A stretch of 12,401 nt of DNA from Firmicutes bacterium UBA1535. Lineage in GTDB: Bacteria; Bacillota; Clostridia; Tissierellales; Sedimentibacteraceae. Below the pieces are notes generated by a model. That model saw nothing but the letters and a program-made list of their open reading frames with translations, was not told where the DNA came from and did not search any database. Position 1 is the first letter of the stretch. Every line of letters starts with the position of its first letter. Positions 1-6,355 of the stretch are shown piece after piece. A program made the translations under genes and the position numbers. Location of the stretch: assembly GCA_002323775.1 (NCBI GenBank), contig DCPV01000161.1, positions 1 through 12,401 on the forward strand, given 5' to 3'.

Positions 1-1
1 G

Positions 2-361
2 GTAAATTGGTGTACTAAGAATAAGGATGTTTTAGAAAAGCATAAATTATGTGGTACTGGTACTACTTCAAAAAGGATTTCAGATGCTACCGGATTAAAT
101 GTTTTTGCTTTTAACAGCGGACCACTTGGAGGAGACCAGCAAATTGGCTCACGTATAGCAGAGGGCAAAATTGATATGGTTATATTTTTTTCTGATCCAT
201 TATCAGCTCACCCTCACGACCCGGATGTTAAAGCACTTTTAAGATTGGCACAGGTATTTGATATACCAATTGCTAATAACGAAACAACTGCTGACTTTAT
301 AATTACTTCGCCTTACATGGATAAAGAATATCCTAGAGATTTGATGAAGGTTAATAGCTAA
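2..361 (+). CDS. mgsA: Methylglyoxal synthase, 5'-truncated by the window edge
   Basis: This enzyme converts dihydroxyacetone phosphate to methylglyoxal and phosphate in the cytoplasm, a bypass of lower glycolysis under phosphate limitation or sugar overload. The reading frame is open from base 2 to the TAA at 359-361, giving 119 codons; the N-terminal part lies outside the window. Family landmarks are present in order: the phosphate-binding CGTGTTSK stretch, [11 protein letters not shown] with the catalytic aspartate (Asp71 in E. coli numbering), [12 protein letters not shown], and [13 protein letters not shown] with the His98/Asp101 equivalents, followed by TADFIITSP. The residue before Asp91 is Ser (FFSDPL), where E. 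coli MgsA has Trp (FFWDPL). An internal ATG at 176 is not the start, because conserved sequence continues upstream of it in frame. Identification is secure. Confidence 0.96.
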   Translation, partial: VNWCTKNKDVLEKHKLCGTGTTSKRISDATGLNVFAFNSGPLGGDQQIGSRIAEGKIDMVIFFSDPLSAHPHDPDVKALLRLAQVFDIPIANNETTADFIITSPYMDKEYPRDLMKVNS

Positions 362-398
362 AGATAATCTTATTATGTTTTGAGAGGTGAGAAATTTT

Positions 399-833
399 AT
401 GAATTTTCAAATAAGAGAATGTAAGACCGAAGATGTAGATGCTATATACAACTTGAACAATACAGAAATGGGATATGAATATTCAATTGAAGATACAAAA
501 GAGAAGCTAGAGGGTTTATTAGAAAGTGATAAGGACAAGATTTTTGTGGCAACTGTTCAAAATGCTGTTGTCGGATATGTTCATGCCAATGATTATGATG
601 TAATTTACGCACCTCATATGAAAAATATTATGGGTATTGCTGTTTCTGGTGAATATAAAAAATATGGAATTGGGAAAGCTATGTTAGAGGAAATTGAAAA
701 ATGGGCGAAAGAAACAGGAGCATTTGGAATTCGCTTAGTTTCCGGCTCTACAAGAACAGGAGCACACGAATTTTACAGACGATGTGGATATATTGGAGAT
801 AAACAACAAATCAATTTTAAAAAGTATTTTTAA
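399..833 (+). CDS. GNAT-family N-acetyltransferase (144 aa)
   Basis: This is a cytoplasmic acetyl-CoA-dependent N-acetyltransferase of the GNAT fold; its acceptor cannot be told from sequence. The N-terminal FQIRECKTEDVDAIYNL is a usual GNAT opening (beta1-alpha1). Motif A follows as GIAVSGEYKKYGIGKAML at about residues 79-96, where KYGIGK is the Q/R-x-x-G-x-G/A pyrophosphate loop. Motif B lies near residues 112-130 (RLVSGSTRTGAHEFYRRCGY). The end, INFKKYF, resembles a recurring C-terminus of small stand-alone GNATs. An in-frame GTG at 387 is possible, but AGGTGA at 385-390 sits 8 nt before the ATG at 399 and would be inside the gene if GTG were used, so ATG 399 is chosen. It begins 37 nt after mgsA with no visible promoter or terminator between them, so the two may be co-transcribed. 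Confidence 0.9.
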   Translation: MNFQIRECKTEDVDAIYNLNNTEMGYEYSIEDTKEKLEGLLESDKDKIFVATVQNAVVGYVHANDYDVIYAPHMKNIMGIAVSGEYKKYGIGKAMLEEIEKWAKETGAFGIRLVSGSTRTGAHEFYRRCGYIGDKQQINFKKYF

Positions 834-865
834 TACAGATAATGACGTTTAAAGGGGTTATAAAT

Positions 866-1354
866 ATGAAAAATAAGCTTTTATGTGTAATGGCTGGTTA
901 TGACGATGATACAGAGAAATATCTTTCACAAATTCAAGAAAAATTATATGAACAAGGATTTCGTGGTACTCAAACAAAGAATATACCACAGCATATTACA
1001 CTTGGAACTTTTGATATAGAAAAAGAAGATGAGCTTGTAAATTTGTTGAATAGTATTGCACAAAAAACAAATTCTTTTGATATTACATTTAATCATATTG
1101 GAATATTTAATGGTTCAAAGGTATTATTTGTTGCCCCAGATACAAGCAAAGAACTAATTGAATTAAAAGAAACGTTTGAGGATAGTAGCAATTGGACACC
1201 TCATACTACAATGATAATTGATGAGCCAGACGTTATATTTAAAGCAATGCCTATCGTTCTTGATAGTTTTGAGTCTTTTAAAGGAAAAGTTGAAAAAATT
1301 TATTTATATGAGTTTTGGCCTGCAAATCATATTTTATCTATTAATCTTTTATAA
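866..1354 (+). CDS. 2H phosphoesterase / 2'-5' RNA ligase-like (LigT family) protein, 162 aa
   Basis: The protein carries the two H-x-T-x motifs that define 2H phosphoesterases: H43-I-T-L in PQHITLGTF and H113-T-T-M in WTPHTTMII, about 70 residues apart. Such enzymes hydrolyse cyclic 2',3'- or 1'',2''-phosphodiesters in RNA ends or nucleotides; stand-alone bacterial members mostly have unknown physiological substrates. The fold is a duplicated beta-alpha unit, and both halves are present here, so the protein looks intact and of normal length. An upstream in-frame ATG at 842 is rejected as the start because AAAGGGG at about 851-857 lies 8 nt before the ATG at 866. It starts 32 nt after the GNAT gene and is followed by a new promoter, so it is probably the last gene of the mgsA-side unit, though no clear terminator hairpin was seen. 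Confidence 0.85.
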   Translation: MKNKLLCVMAGYDDDTEKYLSQIQEKLYEQGFRGTQTKNIPQHITLGTFDIEKEDELVNLLNSIAQKTNSFDITFNHIGIFNGSKVLFVAPDTSKELIELKETFEDSSNWTPHTTMIIDEPDVIFKAMPIVLDSFESFKGKVEKIYLYEFWPANHILSINLL

Positions 1355-1401
1355 AGTTTAGATAATAAGTAATATTTGCGTTAAAAGTAGAATAAAAAGC
1401 G

Positions 1402-1430
1402 TTGACAAAGAACAAATGTTCTGATATGAT
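1402..1430 (+). promoter_or_regulatory. Strong sigma-A-type promoter for the DinB-fold gene
   Basis: TTGACA at 1402-1407 and TATGAT at 1425-1430 are separated by exactly 17 bp, and TG at 1422-1423 supplies an extended -10. Transcription would start near 1437, about 55 nt before the TTG start at 1491. An inverted repeat ATATGA-TTTTG-TCATAT (1424-1440) overlaps the -10 and could be a further protein site. This is the best promoter match in the window. Confidence 0.85.
1409..1422. promoter_or_regulatory. LexA/SOS-box-like operator inside the promoter spacer
   Basis: The 14-bp sequence AGAACAAATGTTCT fits the Gram-positive LexA consensus GAAC-N4-GTTC, with the flanking A/T also pairing. It lies wholly between the -35 and -10 hexamers, where a bound repressor would block RNA polymerase. 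The only mismatch to perfect dyad symmetry is at the inner AAAT. That the gene behind it has a DinB (damage-inducible) fold supports SOS control, but this is an inference from the motif and its position. Confidence 0.7.
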
Positions 1431-1490
1431 TTTGTCATATAAAATATTATTTAGTTCATAGTGTTAAATTTTAGAAAAGGGGAGAATAAA

Positions 1491-2186
1491 TTGAAACATA
1501 TCAATAATGAATTGAGTGAGCAGCATAAAGAGCTTATAAGAATTATCAGAAGGAAGGATAAACTTGACGAGGCTATAGAGTTATTTTTAGATATACATTC
1601 TCAACTGCATAGTAATGTTGTTTCACACGATAAACCTAATTATGTCAATCCATTGATAAACGACTTAAAGGACAACGAATATAAAATTATGCCTAATAAA
1701 ACGGATGAAACTATTGCATGGACAATATGGCATATCACAAGGATTGAAGATTTAACTATGAATATCTTGATAGCTGATGAAAAACAGGTGTTTAATAATG
1801 ATTGGAAAGTTAAGATGAATGTAAATGTTAGTGATACCGGAAATGCAATGACAGATGATGAAATAATGAAGCTTAGTAAAGATATGTTTATAGAAGAACT
1901 GTTAAAATATAGAGATGCAGTAGGACTAAGAACACAGGAAATAGTTAAAAATTTAAAACCTGAGGATATGAAAAAGAAAATTCCACAAGAAAGACTTAGT
2001 AAGATAGTTGATGTAGGTGGACTTACAGAGGATAAAAATTCCATTTGGTTATTAGATTATTGGGGAGATAAGGACTACGCAGGCTTGCTGCTAATGCCGC
2101 CTACAAGACATCTAATGATGCACATAAATGATTGCTACAAATGGAAAGAGGCAATCAGAACAAAGAAAAAGTTTTTTAACATATAA
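1491..2186 (+). CDS. DinB-fold putative metal-dependent protein (231 aa)
   Basis: This is a probable member of the DinB/YfiT superfamily, four-helix bundles that bind a divalent metal through three histidines; several members are thiol S-transferases and others have no known reaction. Visible landmarks are W80-H81 in WTIWHITRIED and the late H207-x-x-x-H211 in RHLMMHIND, the usual spacing of the metal ligands, plus H36/H40 in the first helix. At 231 residues it is longer than the usual 150-170, with an N-terminal helical extension. It is unrelated to DNA polymerase IV, which is also called DinB. The start is TTG at 1491, because AAGGGGAG (about 1477-1484) lies 6 nt before it; an in-frame GTG at 1461 would put this site inside the gene. 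The extended -10 promoter and LexA-like box upstream suggest induction by DNA damage. Confidence 0.75.
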   Translation: MKHINNELSEQHKELIRIIRRKDKLDEAIELFLDIHSQLHSNVVSHDKPNYVNPLINDLKDNEYKIMPNKTDETIAWTIWHITRIEDLTMNILIADEKQVFNNDWKVKMNVNVSDTGNAMTDDEIMKLSKDMFIEELLKYRDAVGLRTQEIVKNLKPEDMKKKIPQERLSKIVDVGGLTEDKNSIWLLDYWGDKDYAGLLLMPPTRHLMMHINDCYKWKEAIRTKKKFFNI

Positions 2187-2272
2187 AATATATAATATGG
2201 ACTTATAGCACAATTTAACTTGAAGAAGATAAAAGTTAATAAATGTTTCTATAATATTTTTGGAGGGAAAGT

Positions 2273-2833
2273 ATGAAGCTGGTAGTTATTTTTGGACCAC
2301 ATGCAGTTGGCAAGATGACAGTCGGTCAAGAACTTGCTAAAATTACAGATTTAAAGCTTTTCCATAATCATATGACTATAGATATAGTATCAGATTTATT
2401 TGCTAACATCCCAAAAGAAAGAGGGAGGCTCATTGAATTGTTTAGATACGAAATATTCGATGCTTATTCAAAAAGTGATGAATATGGAATGATTTTTACA
2501 TATATGTGGGCATTAGACAGTCAAGATGATTGGGATTACATAAACAATCTTGAAAGCCTTTTTAAATCAAGAGGCTCAGAGGTTTATTATGTGGAGTTAG
2601 AGGCTGATTATGATATAAGGATTGAACGTAATAAAACTGAAAATAGACTTTTAAATAAGCCTACTAAAAGAAATATTGAAAAATCAGAACAACTATTTAG
2701 AAAGCTTGAGGATAAATATAGATTAAATTCTCATGAGGGTGAAATTACCAAAGAAAATTACATAAAAATAAATAATACATCTATGAAGCCTGTCGAAGTT
2801 GCACAAGCAATTAAAGAAAGGTTTAAACTATGA
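2273..2833 (+). CDS. P-loop kinase-like ATPase with GKMT Walker A (186 aa)
   Basis: This is a small nucleotide-binding protein of the shikimate-kinase/AAA_33-like group. The N-terminal strand and P-loop read VVIFGPHAVGKMTVGQEL: G8-x4-G13-K14-M15-T16. Met stands where Ser or Thr normally follows the lysine, but I recall GKMTVG as characteristic of this subfamily, so it need not mean loss of function. LKLFHNHMTID (28-37) follows, where kinases place the acceptor-binding strand. An Arg-rich segment at about 119-134 (RNKTENRLLNKPTKRN) looks like a LID. The substrate is unknown. GGAGGG at 2262-2267 lies 5 nt before the ATG. The stop overlaps the next start as ATGA (2830-2833), which implies translational coupling with the GNAT protein. 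It starts 86 nt after the DinB-fold gene with no convincing promoter between, so read-through from 1402 is likely. Confidence 0.8.
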   Translation: MKLVVIFGPHAVGKMTVGQELAKITDLKLFHNHMTIDIVSDLFANIPKERGRLIELFRYEIFDAYSKSDEYGMIFTYMWALDSQDDWDYINNLESLFKSRGSEVYYVELEADYDIRIERNKTENRLLNKPTKRNIEKSEQLFRKLEDKYRLNSHEGEITKENYIKINNTSMKPVEVAQAIKERFKL

Positions 2834-3726
2834 ACATAAAATGGCTTATCGATGGTATTGAATATGTCTATAATACAGAAGTTAAGGAAAATACAAATAT
2901 TAGATTAAGCTTTGATGAATTATCAAAAAAAACATTTGGTTTGTCATTTGAAAAATGGTATCAAGACGGATATTGGCAGGATAAATATATACCTCATGTA
3001 TTAATACATAATGATAAAGTTGTGGCAAATGTATCTGTTAATATTATTGATACGAAAATAAGTGGGCAACTAAAAAGATATATTCAAATTGGTACTGTAA
3101 TGACTGATTGTGATTATAAAAATAAAGGGCTTTCTCGTAAGCTTATGGATAAAATCTTGCAGGACTGGAAAGATAAATGTGATGCAATTTATTTATATGC
3201 AAATGATTCAGTTCTTGATTTTTATCCTAAATTTGGATTTATAAAGGTAAAAGAATATCAATATAGTAAAAATATTGTTCCTACAATAGGAAAGATAAGA
3301 AAGCTTGATATGACAGATGATTCTGATAAAAGACTACTTAAAAATTATTATGAAAAATCAAATCCCTTTTCTATGCTTCCTATGTTAAACAATTACGGAC
3401 TTTTAATGTTTTATTGTTCATCCTTTATGAAGGATTGTGTTTATTATTTAGAGGATATAGATGCAATTGTAATTATAGATTATGACTCAGAAACGATGAT
3501 TTGCTTTGATATTTATTGTGATGCAGATAAATCAATGGACGAGATTATAGCGGCCTCTGCCAGAGGAGATTGCAATAATATTGTATTTGGATTTACACCT
3601 AAAGATACGAATGTATGTACAGTAAAATCCATTAAAGATGATGATAGCACATTGTTTATACTTGGAAGCAAAGAAAATATATTTGCTAAGCATAAGCTGA
3701 TGCTTCCTGTGTTATCACGTGCTTAG
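2830..3726 (+). CDS. GNAT N-acetyltransferase with C-terminal extension (298 aa)
   Basis: The first 145 residues form a GNAT domain. Acetyl-CoA motif A is at 85-110 (IQIGTVMTDCDYKNKGLSRK), where the Gly-containing turn DYKNKGLSRKL replaces the commoner RxxGxG. Motif B follows at about 119-138 (LYANDSVLDFYPKFGF). Residues 150-298 form a second region without a recognised motif; it is probably a C-terminal substrate-binding or sterol-carrier-like half, as in Eis-type two-domain acetyltransferases, but that is an inference from length and layout. The gene has no ribosome binding site of its own that is clear, and its ATG overlaps the stop of the P-loop gene (ATGA), so it depends on translation of that gene. 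The pair may act on the same molecule. The substrate is unknown. Confidence 0.85.
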   Translation: MNIKWLIDGIEYVYNTEVKENTNIRLSFDELSKKTFGLSFEKWYQDGYWQDKYIPHVLIHNDKVVANVSVNIIDTKISGQLKRYIQIGTVMTDCDYKNKGLSRKLMDKILQDWKDKCDAIYLYANDSVLDFYPKFGFIKVKEYQYSKNIVPTIGKIRKLDMTDDSDKRLLKNYYEKSNPFSMLPMLNNYGLLMFYCSSFMKDCVYYLEDIDAIVIIDYDSETMICFDIYCDADKSMDEIIAASARGDCNNIVFGFTPKDTNVCTVKSIKDDDSTLFILGSKENIFAKHKLMLPVLSRA

Positions 3727-3758
3727 ATAATTAAAATACTAATTTAAGGAGAAGATTA

Positions 3759-4715
3759 ATGAATATTACAGTAATAGGCTGCGGACGATGGGGTTCATTT
3801 ATAGCATGGTATTTGGATAAAATTAATCATAAAGTAACACTATATGGACGTGAAAATTCTATTCATATGAATAGGTTTATAGTTGAAAGGAAAAATGAAT
3901 TTATAGAGTTAACAGATACTTTACAATTATCTACTAAAATTGAATTAATAACAAAATCTGATATAATTGTTATTTCAATAAATTCACAGGGACTTCAAGC
4001 TCTGATGGAGGAGATAAAAAATCTTGATTTAAGAGATAAAACAATAGTACTGTGTATGAAAGGCATTGAAATTTCTACAGGACGTAGATTGTCTCAGATT
4101 GTTAAGGAAAATTTAGATGCTTCAAATTCAGTTGCAGTATGGTTAGGACCGGGTCATGTGCAGGAGTTTTATCGTGGAATTCCTAATTGTATGGTTATAG
4201 ATAGTGAAAATGCTTTAGTAAAAGAAAAGCTAGTAAATGAATTTTCAAGCGAGCTGATTAGATTTTATTATGGGCAAGATTTAATTGGCAATGAAATAGG
4301 GGCAGCTGCTAAGAATGTTATAGGAATAGCGGCTGGTATGTTAGACGGATTAAAATTATCAACTTTAAAGGGTGCCTTGATGTCAAGAGGGACAAGAGAA
4401 ATAGCACGATTAATTACTGCTATGGGAGGCAACGAGTTGTCTGCATATGGATTATGTCATCTTGGAGATTATGAGGCAACTGTATTTTCAGAATTTAGCC
4501 ATAACAGAAAATATGGAGAAATGTTTGTTCAAGGCGTAAAATATGAAAAATTAGCAGAGGGATATTATACAGTAAAGGCATTATTGAAATTAGGGGAAAT
4601 TTATGGTGTTGAGCTTCCGATATGCAATGCAGTATATGATATACTTTATAATAACAAGAACTCAAAAGAGGTATTAAATGATTTATTTACTAGAAGCTTA
4701 AAAAAGGAATTCTAA
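3759..4715 (+). CDS. Glycerol-3-phosphate dehydrogenase (GpsA)-like NAD(P)-dependent dehydrogenase, diverged
   Basis: The protein has the two-domain GpsA plan. An N-terminal Rossmann fold carries G7-C-G9-R-W-G12, and VLCMKGIE with K101 and GPGHVQEFYRGIP correspond to the ATKG and GPSHAEEVARG segments of GpsA. The helical C-terminal domain has K185 in GAAAKNVIGIAAGMLDG, the catalytic lysine position, then MSRGTREIARL and LGDYEATVFS. The late GpsA motif SRNRRFG reads SHNRKYG (247-253), with His for the first Arg, and GLGDLVVTC reads CHLGDYEAT. The canonical enzyme reduces dihydroxyacetone phosphate to sn-glycerol 3-phosphate for phospholipid synthesis; these changes and the accessory context suggest a paralogue that may use another substrate. 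AAGGAG at 3746-3751 precedes ATG 3759. The gap after the GNAT gene is 32 nt, so it probably ends the same transcript. Confidence 0.8.
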   Translation: MNITVIGCGRWGSFIAWYLDKINHKVTLYGRENSIHMNRFIVERKNEFIELTDTLQLSTKIELITKSDIIVISINSQGLQALMEEIKNLDLRDKTIVLCMKGIEISTGRRLSQIVKENLDASNSVAVWLGPGHVQEFYRGIPNCMVIDSENALVKEKLVNEFSSELIRFYYGQDLIGNEIGAAAKNVIGIAAGMLDGLKLSTLKGALMSRGTREIARLITAMGGNELSAYGLCHLGDYEATVFSEFSHNRKYGEMFVQGVKYEKLAEGYYTVKALLKLGEIYGVELPICNAVYDILYNNKNSKEVLNDLFTRSLKKEF

Positions 4716-4765
4716 GTATGTAAAAATAAATTAATGATTATGAAAAAACAATATTAATATAGTTC

Positions 4766-4794
4766 TTGACATAAAATTTTTATTAAGTTAAGCT
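4766..4794 (+). promoter_or_regulatory. Candidate promoter of the C45-nudix-galM-lacZ operon
   Basis: A perfect -35 TTGACA lies at 4766-4771. At the standard 17-bp spacing the -10 would be TAAGCT (4789-4794), only a 3/6 match. A better -10-like TACTAT at 4795-4800 is 23 bp away, too far for ordinary use. The promoter is therefore weak, activator-dependent or not correctly assigned. It is the only -35 match in the 130-nt gap, which otherwise holds the palindrome downstream and no clear terminator for the gene before. Confidence 0.45.
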
Positions 4795-4802
4795 TACTAT
4801 AA

Positions 4803-4822
4803 AAGAGATAGCGCTAGCTCTT
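4803..4822. promoter_or_regulatory. 20-bp near-perfect palindrome with central CG, candidate operator
   Basis: AAGAGATAGCGCTAGCTCTT is a dyad in which 9 of 10 base pairs match; only A4808/G4817 break it. The centre is TAGC|GCTA, with CG at the axis as in LacI/GalR-family operators. It sits just after the promoter candidate, where a repressor would block initiation or elongation, and 24 nt before the first gene of the lacZ-containing operon. The lack of a loop makes a DNA operator more likely than an RNA hairpin. No regulator gene is adjacent. Confidence 0.5.
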
Positions 4823-4845
4823 AAATAAAATTTAGGAGTGTAATT

Positions 4846-5853
4846 ATGTATCACGGAAGATTTAAAGGAACACATTATGAGGCAGGATATAAATGGGGAC
4901 AGTTATTGGCTAATCATGGTAAAAAACTTGATTTTTGTCCTACATTTGAATTAACAAAAGAAAGATATGAGTTTGCCAGTCAGTGCGTAAAGGAATATAG
5001 AAAGTATTTTCCTGAAATTTTAGATGAAATCAGAGGTATTGCAGAGGGAAATGGGGTTGAGGTAGAAACGCTTCAAGCCATGTTGTTTTCTATGTATTGC
5101 TTTGAATTTGATAACAGATGTACATGCTTTGCTATAAGCACCAAAGATGAAATCATCTTTGGCAGGAACAGTGACTTTTTAGTAAGTCTTGAAAAATTGT
5201 ATATGAATTGTATTTACCATCTTAATATCAACTATTCTTTCAATGCAAATACCACAGCTTATGTACAGATGGAGGATGGGGTAAATGAACACGGATTTTG
5301 TGCTGGACTTACTTTTGTATATCCAAAGCTAAGAAAATCGGGATTTAATGCGGGTATGCTTGTGAGATATCTTCTTGAAAAATGTAAAACGACTAAAGAG
5401 GCTATAGAAGAATTACATCGACTTCCAATAGCGTCAGCGCAGACTATCACTATAGCAGATGCAAATGGTGATATTGCAGTCGTAGAATGTAATCCTGAAA
5501 AAATTATAATTATTAGACAAGAGTCAAAAGAACAATTTGTTGCAACAGCAAACAACTTTAATTCTGTAGATATGAAACAATATCGAAACCCAGACATAGA
5601 TGATTGGAAGTCTGATGATAGATATTTTACAGCATATAATGCACTGAAAAATAACAAGGACAGTTATTCTGTGAAGCTTGCTGAGGATATCTTATCAGGA
5701 AAATATGGTTTTATGTGCCAATATAATAGAAAAGCAAATGCAGATACTGTTTGGTCAGTGATTTATGATTTAAAAAGAAAGCAAATTTGGAGAGTAGAGG
5801 GTAATCCCTCACGTAAAAATTTTAAAGAAGATTTGAGAATGAAAATTCATTAG
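4846..5853 (+). CDS. C45-type Ntn hydrolase (acyl-CoA:6-APA acyltransferase / choloylglycine hydrolase-like), 335 aa
   Basis: This is a probable N-terminal-nucleophile amidohydrolase or acyltransferase of the IAT (peptidase C45) group. The opening HGRFKGTHYEAGYKWG is the family's G-x-x-Y/H-E-x-G-x-x-x-G element. FPEILDEIRGIAEGNGV (55-71) is the usual helix before the processing site. C92 in NRCTCFAI, followed by FGRNSDF (105-111), matches the C-[ST]-x-F...GRN-x-D signature, so C92 should be the nucleophile exposed by autocatalytic cleavage after Arg91. VNEHGFCAGLTF and the late TVWSVIYDLKRKQIWRVEG match the beta-sandwich core. There is no signal peptide, so it is cytoplasmic. Members act on amide bonds of acylated amino compounds or beta-lactams; the substrate here is unknown. 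AGGAG at 4834-4838 precedes ATG by 7 nt. It is the first gene of the probable lacZ operon. Confidence 0.8.
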   Translation: MYHGRFKGTHYEAGYKWGQLLANHGKKLDFCPTFELTKERYEFASQCVKEYRKYFPEILDEIRGIAEGNGVEVETLQAMLFSMYCFEFDNRCTCFAISTKDEIIFGRNSDFLVSLEKLYMNCIYHLNINYSFNANTTAYVQMEDGVNEHGFCAGLTFVYPKLRKSGFNAGMLVRYLLEKCKTTKEAIEELHRLPIASAQTITIADANGDIAVVECNPEKIIIIRQESKEQFVATANNFNSVDMKQYRNPDIDDWKSDDRYFTAYNALKNNKDSYSVKLAEDILSGKYGFMCQYNRKANADTVWSVIYDLKRKQIWRVEGNPSRKNFKEDLRMKIH

Positions 5854-5881
5854 TCATTTAATTTAGAAACAGGAGATAAAA

Positions 5882-6337
5882 ATGGGATACATAGAGGATT
5901 TAAGAAAATTAATCGGACATAAATGTATAATATTAAATGGAAGTTGTGTTATTGTTAAAAACAAGGATGGATTTATTTTAATGCAGCAAAGAAAGTATCC
6001 ATATGGAAAATGGGGCTTGCCCGGAGGCTTGATGGAATTAGGTGAATCTACTGAGGATACTGCAAGGCGTGAGGTTTTTGAAGAAACTGGATTAACTGTT
6101 GGAAAATTAAAGCTTATAGGTGTTTACTCTGGTGAAGAATATCTTTGTTATGCCGAAAATGGTGATGAATGGTATGTTGTAACTACTACCTATATAACAG
6201 ATGATTATGAGGGAATTGTAACGGTAAATGATGATGAATCAATTAAATTTGAGTGGCTTGATCCAAACAAGCTTCCCGACGATGTTGTAAAAACACATAG
6301 ATATATGATTTCTGATTATTTAAAAAGTCATAAATAA
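5882..6337 (+). CDS. Nudix hydrolase (151 aa)
   Basis: The protein hydrolyses a nucleoside diphosphate linked to another group (X), with Mg2+. The Nudix box is complete at residues 49-71: G49, E55, R63-E64, E67-E68 and G70 occupy all signature positions of G-x5-E-x7-REUxEExGU. The preceding KWGLPGG (43-49) and the opening GYIEDLRKLIGH are typical of a widespread Firmicute ADP-sugar/nucleotide Nudix group. The strand after the box, and FEWLDPNKLPDDV near the C-terminus, complete the fold. Exact substrate is not predictable from sequence. AGGAG at 5871-5875 lies 6 nt before ATG; the gap to the C45 gene is 28 nt and to galM 18 nt, consistent with one transcript. Confidence 0.93.
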   Translation: MGYIEDLRKLIGHKCIILNGSCVIVKNKDGFILMQQRKYPYGKWGLPGGLMELGESTEDTARREVFEETGLTVGKLKLIGVYSGEEYLCYAENGDEWYVVTTTYITDDYEGIVTVNDDESIKFEWLDPNKLPDDVVKTHRYMISDYLKSHK

Positions 6338-6355
6338 CTACTAGGAGTTGATAGC

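Noticed and set aside
387..398. GTG start for the first GNAT gene
   Set aside because: It lies inside the AGGTGA ribosome binding site that serves the ATG at 399.
842..865. ATG 842 as start of the 2H phosphoesterase
   Set aside because: AAAGGGG lies between it and the ATG at 866, at the right distance for 866; nothing Shine-Dalgarno-like precedes 842.
1640..2044. Minus-strand open frame inside the DinB-fold gene
   Set aside because: It lies within a well-supported gene, has low-complexity Ser/Ile/Leu composition and no ribosome binding site. The same holds for minus-strand frames at 5259-5657, 8246-8455 and 8567-8812.
2220..2255. Promoter TTGAAG...TATAAT before the P-loop gene
   Set aside because: The spacer is 24 bp, and the TATAAT is only about 18 nt before the ATG, so the transcript would begin within the ribosome binding site.
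1355..2272. Integron-like cassette array (small genes, ATTTAAC and GCGTT motifs in gaps)
   Set aside because: The gaps lack paired attC core sites and the imperfect stem expected; the short matches are what AT-rich DNA gives by chance, and no integrase is present.
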